A DNA stretch of 37,869 bases from a virus: the IMG/VR virus record IMGVR_UViG_3300028423_000593, positions 1 to 37,869 of that record; one strand, given 5' to 3'. The notes under the pieces were generated by a model that did no database searches, was not told the DNA's origin, and saw nothing but the letters and a program-made list of their open reading frames with translations. Position 1 is the first letter of the stretch, and each line of letters starts with the position of its first letter. The position numbers and the translations under genes are program-made. Shown here piece by piece: positions 18,298-25,202 of this stretch.

Positions 18298-19825
18298 GCT
18301 TCATCCCCTCTTGGATCAGAGTGGTTTGGGCTTGCGCCTCAAGGCCCGCTTCAAGAGCGGCCTTCATATCGCCAGCCGATTTGTAGAGGCGCGTATCAAG
18401 GCCGATTTGCTCAATAAGCCATTCGTGCATGAACTCTTGATCGTATGCCGCCTGCGCCGCCTGCGGCCCCACCATGCTGGCCCGCACTTGGAAGTCCTGC
18501 ATCAGCGTTTGCACGGAACGGCTGCGTTGCGCTTGCGCAAGCGGGCTGACTGCGGTGAACGAGATCGGTCGCCCGTTTTTCACGGGCAGTTCGATGTCGC
18601 CACGTTGCTCAAGAATGTGCAGGACGCGGCGGTAGTATGGCACGATGAACTCATAGAACACTCGCGCAAAGCCAGAACTTGTGCGGTGCGCCAAATCGGC
18701 CATGCGTTCGGCCACTTCGGTTGCCGTGGCCGGGGTTTTGTTCGGGTCAGACAGCATGTCATTGAACAGAGCGCGCTTGATGTTCAAACGCTGGTCATTC
18801 AGCACCACGTCTCGCATGTTGAAATTGCCCGTGGCCGTGTTGACTTGTTCCAGACCTCGCGTCCCGATTTCGCGGGTCATAATTGTTCCCGGCAGCAAGT
18901 TCACTTGGTCCGAGTTGATAACCCCTTCGTTGTCGGTTTGGTAAACCCCAACGATGTTCATCGCGGCATTTTCCAAAACAAGTTCGACCATCAGGTTTGT
19001 GGTGCGGATGGCGGCGATGGCCCCGAGAAGCGGGCCACGCCCCCAAGTTTCCCCAGCGGCGGTTGTCCAGCGAAATGGAATAAAAGGCCCAGAACCGACG
19101 CCGCTCAAATTGCGGGTATCCAGCGTTTCTTTGTATTCCTCACAGACCACAAAGTGGTCCCACGCTTCGCCTGCTTTGGAAAAGTCGCGGCGCGTGTATT
19201 CGATGATCGTCAGTTCCTTGTCGGCCTCTTGATCCCCTGCCTTTTTCGTTTCCGGCGCATTGTCCAGATCGGCGCGCGGATAGCGGGCCGGGATAAGGCT
19301 TGCCTTGACTTTCGACACGCGGAACATGCCGCCGATGCTATCGTCGGGGCCTTTTTCCAGCAGCATTTCAGTGATCGGCACAGAGCGGTTAATCAGCGCC
19401 GTGTCGGCCCGCCCGCTGTCCTCGACAAGCATCAGGCCCGTGGAAATGGCCAAATCATTCAGGCTTTCCGCGCTTTCCTGCGCAAAGTTGCTGTTCCAGA
19501 TTTCTTCAAACGCAAACTTGTCGATTTCTTCCAGATCGCGGTTCACCGCAGCGCGGTCTTTCGGATCGACCGCACTTGACGCCTCGGATTTCACAAACTG
19601 CGAAAAGGACGGAAACAAGCCCGCCTGCATACGGCTGACAAACTCTTGCACCCCGTTCGCCCCGGTTTCATCGAAGATGTCCTCGGCGCGGTCCACACCG
19701 CCCACGTTGTGAAAGCGCTTGCGGGCGGGCATTGTCAGGCGGATGCAGTCGTCGAACAAGTCCTCATAGCGGGCGCGTTCGCTTGCGGCTGCCTGCTTGC
19801 GCTTGATGATTTCATTTGGCTCCAT
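18287..19825 (-). CDS. portal protein (head-to-tail connector)
   Basis: The 512-residue product matches the podoviral head-tail connector type: an N-terminal helical start (RYEDLFDDCIRLTMPARKRF), a conserved opening around DETGANGVQEFVSRMQAGLFPS, a central wing region, and a Gln/Ala-rich C-terminus (LIQEGMKRGD). Twelve copies form the ring through which DNA is packaged and ejected. Length fits the T7 gp8 family (about 535). It follows the large terminase and a small protein, and its ATG directly abuts the previous stop. Confidence 0.9.
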   Translation of the reverse strand: MEPNEIIKRKQAAASERARYEDLFDDCIRLTMPARKRFHNVGGVDRAEDIFDETGANGVQEFVSRMQAGLFPSFSQFVKSEASSAVDPKDRAAVNRDLEEIDKFAFEEIWNSNFAQESAESLNDLAISTGLMLVEDSGRADTALINRSVPITEMLLEKGPDDSIGGMFRVSKVKASLIPARYPRADLDNAPETKKAGDQEADKELTIIEYTRRDFSKAGEAWDHFVVCEEYKETLDTRNLSGVGSGPFIPFRWTTAAGETWGRGPLLGAIAAIRTTNLMVELVLENAAMNIVGVYQTDNEGVINSDQVNLLPGTIMTREIGTRGLEQVNTATGNFNMRDVVLNDQRLNIKRALFNDMLSDPNKTPATATEVAERMADLAHRTSSGFARVFYEFIVPYYRRVLHILEQRGDIELPVKNGRPISFTAVSPLAQAQRSRSVQTLMQDFQVRASMVGPQAAQAAYDQEFMHEWLIEQIGLDTRLYKSAGDMKAALEAGLEAQAQTTLIQEGMKRGD

Positions 19826-20131
19826 TCACGCCCCCTGAAAGAAAGAGCGCGAAGAAAAGCCTGTAGAGGATGCGGGGGCAAAGCTGCGCTGGTCCTTTCG
19901 CCGCCTTCGGCGGCCGGAGAAAGCATCGCCGCGTTCTGCTCGAAACTCGCGGTCCTCTTGGGCGCGATTGGCTTTTGCCTCGCGCTTTTCGCGGGTCGCT
20001 TCTTCTTTTTGGGCCTTTGCGGTTGCTGCGGCTTGGCGCTTTTCGCGCTTGGCGGCTTTATGGGCTTTAACCGCCTGCACCCCAGTCGTTGCAAGAGAAG
20101 CAGCAACCAAAAAGGAAATGGGATCGCACAT
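19826..20131 (-). CDS. small basic protein with hydrophobic N-terminus
   Basis: The 101-residue product starts at ATG 20131, with AGG about 9 bases upstream. It opens MCDPISFLVAASLATTGVQA, which is hydrophobic enough to touch a membrane, and then becomes very rich in Lys, Arg, Ala and Glu, including RRRRRK. The MCDP opening recalls small podoviral virion proteins such as gp14 types. It lies between terminase and portal. No function is assigned. The intergenic segment in front of it carries palindromic boxes (20144-20187). Confidence 0.6.
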   Translation of the reverse strand: MCDPISFLVAASLATTGVQAVKAHKAAKREKRQAAATAKAQKEEATREKREAKANRAQEDREFRAERGDAFSGRRRRRKDQRSFAPASSTGFSSRSFFQGA

Positions 20132-20143
20132 TTCGCAGACCTC

Positions 20144-20187
20144 GACTTTGCAAATTTGCAAGGAACGTCCGCTTATTTTGCAAAGTC
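20144..20187. promoter_or_regulatory. palindromic box cluster in the terL/portal-side intergenic gap
   Basis: TTGCAAATTTGCAA at 20148-20161 is a perfect 14-bp palindrome. It lies in a larger inverted repeat, GACTTTGCAAA (20144-20154) and TTTGCAAAGTC (20177-20187). The 16-mer ACTTTGCAAATTTGCA (20145-20160) recurs, inverted and slightly varied, twice near 24.82-24.85 kb. Candidate operator for a shared regulator. Confidence 0.5.
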
Positions 20188-20200
20188 GTCAATCCCGGCG

Positions 20201-22645
20201 CTATCCGCGCCCTCGGCTTAGAATAGATGCCTCCCGGTGCCGCGCACGGGCGGTTTTCCCGCCCCGGTTAAACAGGCTTTGCTTGTGGTTTGCTTGAACG
20301 TGGGTCTGCTTGCTTTGCCCAGAGCCAATCAGCTTCTTGCCGTATCCCATTTTCAGCATCATGTATTGTTCGCCATCGGAAACGTGGCTGTAGATCGACT
20401 TCTTATCAATCGTGTCGCCATCCTTGAGATAACAATAGCCGCCCTTCTTTGCGTTCAAAAGGTATGTGCAGCGTTCGTCGATCACATATCCCGGTCGCCC
20501 ATCGACCATTGTGTTCAACTGCGTTTGAACCGCGCCAATCCGCACAATCGGGTCGTTCGACCACGCGGGTTCAATATCCAGCCCGTGCTTTTTGAAAATA
20601 CGGAAGGCGGTGGCCTTGGCGTCCTCTTGGTTTGGCTGCCGATCATCGCCGCGCGGGTCGCCCACCATCACAATCCGATAGCCCTCGTAGTCCCGTTGGA
20701 TTTTTTGGGCCAGCAAAATTGCAAAGTCCTCGGTATGGGTGTCGCGCGTCACCAGTTCATCCAGAGCGCGCACCTGCCCTCGCACATCCTGCCCAAAGGC
20801 CGCTGCGGGCGTCAACCCAAAGTCCACGCCGATATAAATCGGTTCGGCGGGGTCAGGGTCCAGCGTGGCAACGTGGTACTTTTCCGAAAAGCCTTGATAC
20901 ACAGGTCTGCCCGCAAAAATATGCCCGATCTGGTTTTGCAGCATGTTTCTGATCCAGTCGCGGGTTTGCCCCTCGCGCAGATCAACATAATAGCTTTCAT
21001 CGGTGAACCGCGCGTTGTCGCGATTTGGGTTCAATTCGTATCCCGTCAGTTCCGCGCCGCTCCATACATCGAACACGGCAGGCGGCTGGATAAAAAACTC
21101 CCAGTTCTGGGGCTTGAGAAGCGTCAGGCGATCCTCCTCAGACATCCAATCCGGCGCATCCACCTGCCCCGACATGATCGACCACCAATGCTCCTCGTCT
21201 GGCGCGTTTGTGTCCATGATGGCGAAGAAACGGTGCGATCCGCCGTCCATTGCCCTCGGAAAGCGTTTCAGGCGGGAAATCCCGGCTGTAATGATCCCCC
21301 GCGACAGTTCCCGCGCCTCGTTGAACCAGATGTTCGTCAACTCGAACGACAGCAGCTTTTTCACATCCTCGTCACGGTCCAGCGCCAGAAACCAAACCTC
21401 CCACTCCAAATCCAACTCGGGGATGCGAATGTCGTGGCGATACGGCGCCCGCCAGCGCACCTTTCCAAACTGATCCTCGGGCAGCCATTCCAGCCACGTT
21501 TTCATGGTGGTCATTTCAAGCTGCGGGGTGGTATTCCGCACCACGGCAGTCCGCACTTTCCGCTTGCCCGTTCTTTCGCCTTTCCAGCACTTGTCCTTTT
21601 CGCAGTAATAGGCGGTTTGCGGGTCAAGCGCCCTCGGCTGCGCCAAAGCCTGCCGGAACAATTCAACCACGCAGGCAACCGATTTGCCGGAGTTGTGGTG
21701 AATTGCTCCATCTTGGGTAATGTAATTGTTTGTGTCCAGAACCTGCATGTCCCAAAAAACACGCTTTACTTGCTCTCGCTCTAAGCGAACGATGGTCCCA
21801 TAGGTAGCGGAGCAAGCATATGAATGAGAATACTCGTCGCATCCTTGAGATGTCTGATGGCAGTCGCCCTGCTCGTGAGATTGCAGAAAATCTTGGCTTA
21901 TCTGCGCGCTATGTTCGGCGCGTTCAGGCTCGACATAACGCACCGCGTCTTTCTGTTGGCGCTCGCTTTGGCGAAGCAAATCAATCATGGCGTGGTGGCC
22001 GCGCGATTGATCTTGATGGCTATGTTTTGTCTCCTGCTCCCGGCCATCCAAACGCAAGGATGTTGCCGGGGAAAAAGTCGGGGCGAGTTCTTGAGCATCG
22101 CTTGGTGATGGAGCGCAAGATTGGTCGCTTTCTGACTTCCTCAGAAATTGTTGACCATATTGACGGGCTGAAGCTGCACAACGCGCCAGAAAATCTACGT
22201 CTTTTTGATAGTAATTCGGAACACCTACGCCGCACCCTTCAAGGTCGCGCGCCGCAGCACTCTCCAGAAGGCTCAATGAACATAGGGCGACGGACTGACC
22301 TTGGGCAATCTCTGATACGCGTCGATAATTACCGTCTGCGCAGAGAAGAAGGTGGTGTTCGGCTGCAGCAAATTCTCCTTGCGTGGTTGTCACTCGGACC
22401 AGATAGCCCGTTCCTTTTGGGAACGCGCCGCCACTTAAAGAAAGCTGGAATTTCCGACTTTTCGCGTTCCAGCTTAGAACGCGCATTGGCCGATCTATCT
22501 GCGAAATGGGCAATGGGCCGTTTTCCGTTAGAACAACTGCGTCACCAGCAAGGCACCCGATAGGCCCTTGGATGCCCCGCACAAAACTGTCAGAGGCCAT
22601 GAAATCACGCAGGGTTTGCCCGTCAGGCTCGTAGTTGAAGTTCAC
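20201..22645 (-). CDS. terL: terminase large subunit (TerL) precursor interrupted by an intein
   Basis: GTG at 22645 is chosen because the product then starts MNFNYEPDGQTLRDFM, the usual opening of this TerL group; an upstream TTG at 22702 gives 19 unlikely extra residues. The precursor has 814 residues. Walker A is split as GPIG/SGKS by a 288-residue intein. After splicing, about 526 residues remain, the normal TerL size. Walker B is seen as IWFNEARE. The C-terminal RuvC-like nuclease is seen as IYIGVDFG and later VMVGDPRGDD. The enzyme pumps DNA into the procapsid through the portal and cuts it. Until the intein leaves, ATP binding should be blocked. Confidence 0.92.
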   Translation of the reverse strand: MNFNYEPDGQTLRDFMASDSFVRGIQGPIGCLAGDAVVLTENGPLPISQIDRPMRVLSWNAKSRKFQLSLSGGAFPKGTGYLVRVTTTQGEFAAAEHHLLLCADGNYRRVSEIAQGQSVALCSLSLLESAAARDLEGCGVGVPNYYQKDVDFLARCAASARQYGQQFLRKSESDQSCAPSPSDAQELAPTFSPATSLRLDGREQETKHSHQDQSRGHHAMIDLLRQSERQQKDAVRYVEPERAEHSAQISQDFLQSHEQGDCHQTSQGCDEYSHSYACSATYGTIVRLEREQVKRVFWDMQVLDTNNYITQDGAIHHNSGKSVACVVELFRQALAQPRALDPQTAYYCEKDKCWKGERTGKRKVRTAVVRNTTPQLEMTTMKTWLEWLPEDQFGKVRWRAPYRHDIRIPELDLEWEVWFLALDRDEDVKKLLSFELTNIWFNEARELSRGIITAGISRLKRFPRAMDGGSHRFFAIMDTNAPDEEHWWSIMSGQVDAPDWMSEEDRLTLLKPQNWEFFIQPPAVFDVWSGAELTGYELNPNRDNARFTDESYYVDLREGQTRDWIRNMLQNQIGHIFAGRPVYQGFSEKYHVATLDPDPAEPIYIGVDFGLTPAAAFGQDVRGQVRALDELVTRDTHTEDFAILLAQKIQRDYEGYRIVMVGDPRGDDRQPNQEDAKATAFRIFKKHGLDIEPAWSNDPIVRIGAVQTQLNTMVDGRPGYVIDERCTYLLNAKKGGYCYLKDGDTIDKKSIYSHVSDGEQYMMLKMGYGKKLIGSGQSKQTHVQANHKQSLFNRGGKTARARHREASILSRGRG
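21692..22555 (-). mobile_element. intein in the Walker A loop of TerL
   Basis: The element begins with Cys (codon 22555-22553) and ends His-His-Asn (last codon 21694-21692), followed by Ser of the C-extein. Block A is CLAGDAVVLTENGPLPIS. Block B is seen as FAAAEHHLLL, with Ala in place of the usual Thr of TxxH. The C-terminal splicing motif is VFWDMQVLDTNNYITQ through AIHHN. About 100 residues form the N-terminal half and about 36 the C-terminal half. The roughly 150 residues between them are polar, rich in Ser, Gln, His and Arg, with no nuclease motif in this strand. The expected nuclease is instead encoded antisense (21820-22563). The boundaries restore GPIGSGKS exactly. Confidence 0.93.
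21820..22563 (+). CDS. HTH-HNH homing endonuclease encoded antisense inside the intein
   Basis: This 247-residue frame lies opposite the intein. CGGAG sits 7 bases before the ATG. Residues 15-37 form a helix-turn-helix (REIAENLGLSARYVRRVQ). Residues 92-138 carry the HNH core: EHRLVMERKIGR, then VDHIDGLKLHN, then PENLRLFDSNSEHLR. The catalytic-type His is H113, with N121 and N125. A C-terminal part (about 165-231: LQQILLAWLSLG, RRHLKKAGI, SSLERALADL) looks like a second DNA-binding helix set. The family would cut intein-free terL alleles to drive homing. Only the last two codons and the TAG lie outside the intein. I see no clear promoter upstream, so how it is transcribed is open. Confidence 0.85.
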   Translation: MNENTRRILEMSDGSRPAREIAENLGLSARYVRRVQARHNAPRLSVGARFGEANQSWRGGRAIDLDGYVLSPAPGHPNARMLPGKKSGRVLEHRLVMERKIGRFLTSSEIVDHIDGLKLHNAPENLRLFDSNSEHLRRTLQGRAPQHSPEGSMNIGRRTDLGQSLIRVDNYRLRREEGGVRLQQILLAWLSLGPDSPFLLGTRRHLKKAGISDFSRSSLERALADLSAKWAMGRFPLEQLRHQQGTR

Positions 22646-22649
22646 TCGG

Positions 22650-22985
22650 TCATTCCTCGCATTGGAACATAAATCTAAGAAGCCCGTTGGCTTCCCCTGC
22701 AAAGGTTTCCGTGTACCCGTCCCCAGAGATTTCAGTCAGGTTGGCGGCAACATCTACTGGGTCTTTACTATAATATCAGCAAATTTTTTTCCCTCCTGCA
22801 TGACCAGATGAAAATGCCGCCTCGACAATCCCAAGGTGATAGAAAAAACACTTCATCCGCGCTTCTATTTTCGCATCTTTGCTTTTGTTTGGAGGCTGTG
22901 CCTCGCAAGCGATGCGTACTGCGCTGTCCGCAAAAGCAGGGGCAGAAAAAGCAATCAGGGCGGCAGTAAAGGCATATTTCATCAT
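22650..22985 (-). pseudogene. Rap1a/Tai-like exported protein interrupted by an in-frame TGA
   Basis: ATG at 22985 (or 22982), with AGAGGA upstream, starts a clear signal peptide (MMKYAFTAALIAFSAPAFA). The frame stops at a TGA at 22778-22776, after KKIC. The same frame then continues without stops for 41 sense codons (YYSKDPVDVAANL through FMFQCEE) to a TGA at 22652-22650, 4 bases before the terL start. Taken together, the spacing of Cys residues, with a central GIVEA segment and a C-terminal FxC, resembles small periplasmic Rap1a/Tai immunity-type proteins. The extension fits a once-intact gene of about 111 residues filling the gap before terL. A nonsense mutation is likeliest; read-through or sequence error is possible. 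Confidence 0.55.
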
Positions 22986-23015
22986 CTGGGGGTTCCTCTC
23001 GCAGAAAAAGCCCGT

Positions 23016-23411
23016 CTACCTTACCTTCCTGCGCCGCGCGTTCAACCTTACCCGCGCCAATTCCTTCTTCTGCGCAGGCGTCAGCAAACGCATGATCTTC
23101 TTTGAACTCCCCCGGCGAACCTCGGTATAGTGATCCGCCTTCGGAACGCACCAATACCCGTCAAGGTCAAAGAAACCACCCGCAACCTTGAACAAACACC
23201 CCCTCGGCAGCCGATCCAGAACCACGTTGTTCGTCAGGCCAACCTTCTTCCGCCCCTCAAGCGTTTCACCCTTCCGCCGATACTCCGGCTCAGGCTCCGC
23301 CTGACGCTGCACAAGCGTCCGATCCCCGCGTTGCTGAAACCTCGGAACCCCCTCAAAGGGCTTAGAAGTCGATGCGTTCGTGTAATTCTTCGGCTTCGAA
23401 TAGAAACTCAC
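23016..23411 (-). CDS. hypothetical basic protein
   Basis: A GTG at 23411 with GGGG about 8 bases upstream starts a 131-residue product rich in Arg, Lys and Gln. The central part NNVVLDRLPRGCLFKVAGGF and FFDLDGYWCVPKADHYTEV look like a small beta domain, and the end (MRLLTPAQKKELARVRLNARRRKVR, split here by position 107 onward) is strongly basic. Nucleic-acid binding is possible. It lies between terS and terL in the late arm. No family is recognised. Confidence 0.55.
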   Translation of the reverse strand: MSFYSKPKNYTNASTSKPFEGVPRFQQRGDRTLVQRQAEPEPEYRRKGETLEGRKKVGLTNNVVLDRLPRGCLFKVAGGFFDLDGYWCVPKADHYTEVRRGSSKKIMRLLTPAQKKELARVRLNARRRKVR

Positions 23412-23439
23412 AGCAAATACCCCTGCGGTTTTCTCGTTT

Positions 23440-23736
23440 TCACAGCATCACCTCGTCTGCCTTCCGATCACGACGCGCCTCAGCCTCGTCCATATGCTCA
23501 CGGCACGACCACAAATATTTCCACCGCAAACCCTCCGGCAAATCACCCATAGGCCCAGGCAACCGAAACCCATATGGCGCAGGCGCATCACAACCCTCCT
23601 TAAAACAAACCCGAGTGCAGCGCCCCATCCAGCATCCCCCGTTGTTGCGAGGCGTCAACGACACAAGGTCGTTTCCCTCGTCCCCGTCAAACCGCAACCT
23701 CACCCTCAAAGGGCCGAACCAAAGAACCCAAACCAT
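23440..23736 (-). CDS. hypothetical Cys-containing small protein
   Basis: ATG at 23736 is preferred because GGAGGAG lies 7 bases upstream. The 98-residue product contains CWMGRCTRVCFKEGC followed by APAPYGFRLPG and later LWSCREHMDEAE, a Cys/His spacing that suggests a zinc-binding knuckle. It overlaps the end of the preceding gene by 50 bases. Function unknown; similar small Cys-rich proteins are common in phage accessory and head regions. Confidence 0.55.
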   Translation of the reverse strand: MVWVLWFGPLRVRLRFDGDEGNDLVSLTPRNNGGCWMGRCTRVCFKEGCDAPAPYGFRLPGPMGDLPEGLRWKYLWSCREHMDEAEARRDRKADEVML

Positions 23737-24085
23737 CCGCAGGCTCCTCCGCAGTCGCAACACAAGCCATCAAAAAGTCCAAAACCATCCGCTCAACATT
23801 CGTCGGCGGCGGCGAAACACTCGGCATCACAAACTCTCCATTCACCCGTACACGCATAACCTTCTCCCTCACACGCGGATCACGCCAATGCACCCAAGAC
23901 GCCCTCAATCGACCGAGAATACCCCAAGGCCCCTTCCAAATATATCTCGGAAAAGGAATGTGACCCTTTTGAACCTGAGTGATATACGGGCGGGTCGGGT
24001 CGCCTCCGAGGGGGCCGCCCTGTTTTTCCCCCCACCCCCCTCCGCCTGTGCTGCAAAGTTGCAAACTGCCTGTGTCTGCTGGCAT
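23687..24085 (-). CDS. hypothetical protein directly behind terS
   Basis: ATG at 24085 lies just after the terS stop (24089) and has GAGGA 7 bases upstream, inside the end of terS. The 132-residue product has a Gly-rich start, an aromatic segment around FPRYIWKGPWGILGRLRASW, and a less polar helix near the end (VERMVLDFLMACVATAEE). An internal ATG at 23857, also with a good AGGGAG, would give a 56-residue form. No family is recognised. Confidence 0.5.
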   Translation of the reverse strand: MPADTGSLQLCSTGGGGWGEKQGGPLGGDPTRPYITQVQKGHIPFPRYIWKGPWGILGRLRASWVHWRDPRVREKVMRVRVNGEFVMPSVSPPPTNVERMVLDFLMACVATAEEPADGLGSLVRPFEGEVAV

Positions 24086-24088
24086 TTT

Positions 24089-24658
24089 TTAATCCTCGCT
24101 GCTTGCTGTGTGGCTGGCTGTATCTGGCCCCGCCTGCGCCGTGCTTGTCTCGCTTGGCGTGATGTCTATTGTTGCTGGCTCTGCTGTGTCTGGCCTCGCC
24201 TTTGCTACGCTCGTCTCGACCGTGGCTGGCTCACCGCTTTCGCCGCCCACTCTTATGTTGATGTTCAACTCGCGCCCGCCGTTATTACTTAGGCTCGCCT
24301 GCTCCGCTTGCAGTTCGCTCGCGATCCCGCTCCACTCTACCAGCTTCGCCGCTGCCAACTGGCGTACCGTCTCCGATCTACTTGATTTCGCTAGATTAAT
24401 TGTAGCCTGCAAGCCCGTCCGGCCAGCGTCCTGCATGTGCTGAATGAGCGCGGCTCGCACCGCCAGCTTGCCGTGTTTGCTTTGCAGGAAAGTGGAAACG
24501 CCTTGTCTTGAGGCATAACCTGCTTGTTCTGCGATCTGTTCGTGGCTTAGGTCGGAAGTTGCGTGTAGCAAAGCGGCTTTTGTTTGCCGTTCGTTTAGTT
24601 CTGTACCGTCTGGTAGTGTGATTGTTTCGAGTTCGGCTGGTATGTTTGGCAGGTTATT
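24089..24658 (-). CDS. putative terminase small subunit
   Basis: A TTG at 24658 with AGAGGA 8 bases upstream gives 189 residues; a GTG at 24733 would add 25. The product has an N-terminal helix-turn-helix-like segment (ELNERQTKAALLHA, then LSHEQIAEQAGYASRQGVST) followed by a helical oligomerisation region (AGRTGLQATINLAKSS, VRQLAAAKLVEWSGI) and an acidic, disordered tail. This is the usual build of small terminases, which recognise the packaging site and form a ring. It is the first gene of the late arm and precedes terL, separated by four small genes. Confidence 0.7.
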   Translation of the reverse strand, partial: NNLPNIPAELETITLPDGTELNERQTKAALLHATSDLSHEQIAEQAGYASRQGVSTFLQSKHGKLAVRAALIQHMQDAGRTGLQATINLAKSSRSETVRQLAAAKLVEWSGIASELQAEQASLSNNGGRELNINIRVGGESGEPATVETSVAKARPDTAEPATIDITPSETSTAQAGPDTASHTASSED

Positions 24659-24806
24659 CAAGGTTTGCGTCCTCTGGAGGCGTCTGTGAATTGCCGCGTC
24701 GGTGCTGCAATGCTCACTCGTTTGCTTTCGCACGAGGCTGCGCGTTTCAAGCCGTCGCGAAACGGTCGCCCCCTACCCCCGACTGGTCCGCTTGTTCTGC
24801 GATCTC

Positions 24807-24851
24807 TGTCAAGGTGTAAATTTGCAAAGTTTGGTTGTAAATTTGTAAAGT
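24807..24851 (-). promoter_or_regulatory. two 16-bp boxes next to a TTGACA, upstream of the late arm
   Basis: On the minus strand the box ACTTTRCAAATTTRCA occurs twice, at 24830-24815 and 24851-24836. The two copies match at 15 of 16 positions and are spaced 21 bp apart, two DNA turns. A perfect TTGACA (24812-24807) follows after two bases, but no good -10 is found 17 bp further on. This suits a promoter that needs an activator bound just upstream, or an operator. A third copy lies at 20145-20160. Confidence 0.45.
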
Positions 24852-25025
24852 CGTTGATTTTGCTGGCAAATCCAGCGAGGCTGGACCGCGCTCTACTCGT
24901 CGCTTCGCGACTCCCCGAGCCAGCAAGCTGTCTCGGCCCATTCGGGTGACGATCGCTTTCGCGTGCTAGAGTCTGGCTTGTCTCGTTCGGCCTTTGCTTG
25001 GGAAGGTGTCGGATGCTGGTATATT

Positions 25026-25050
25026 CAGGGGGCTTATAGGCCGCCCCCTG
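25026..25050. repeat. 8-bp inverted repeat with 9-base loop
   Basis: CAGGGGGC (25026-25033) and GCCCCCTG (25043-25050) are perfect complements. No T run follows on either strand, so it is more likely a structural or binding element than a terminator. It lies in the gene-free control region between the two arms. Confidence 0.45.
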
Positions 25051-25100
25051 AAACCCCCGCTATACATGCCTTCCAATAGCTTTCACGGCGCTGCCTAACA

Positions 25101-25170
25101 GCACAACCTCAAGCTGGTCCTCCGTTGCACTATGCTGCGTCCTTGAGCCTCGACCAACTTGAGGCTGTGC
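25101..25170 (-). ncRNA. long stem-loop in the control region, probably formed by minus-strand RNA
   Basis: Segments 25101-25119 and 25152-25170 are complementary at 17 of 19 positions around a 32-base loop. Both exceptions would be A-C mismatches in plus-strand RNA but G-U pairs in minus-strand RNA, so the full 19-bp stem forms only in a leftward transcript. CTTGAG also occurs in the loop (25142-25147), which allows a competing shorter hairpin. A regulatory leader or small RNA is possible. There is no promoter or terminator firm enough to define its ends. Confidence 0.4.
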
Positions 25171-25172
25171 AG

Positions 25173-25202
25173 TTAGTTCGCTTGCATATTGCGTGATATG
25201 AT
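25173..25202 (+). promoter_or_regulatory. weak candidate early promoter
   Basis: TATGAT at 25197-25202 matches the -10 consensus at 5 of 6 positions. TTAGTT at 25173-25178 is a poor -35 with 18-bp spacing. It points toward the early genes that begin at 25607. It is the best rightward sigma-70-like pair I could find in the control region, but it is weak. Confidence 0.3.

Noticed and set aside
20237-21784. 515-codon plus-strand open frame opposite the C-terminal part of terL
   Set aside because: It has no recognisable domain, is rich in His, Arg and Pro as expected for a shadow of a GC-rich gene, and lies opposite well-defined TerL motifs. Unlike the HNH frame next to it, nothing supports it.
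22769-22774. Plus-strand TATAAT as a promoter inside the late arm
   Set aside because: No -35 at the right distance, and it points against the late genes. It overlaps the AT-rich end of the broken exported-protein gene and is probably chance.
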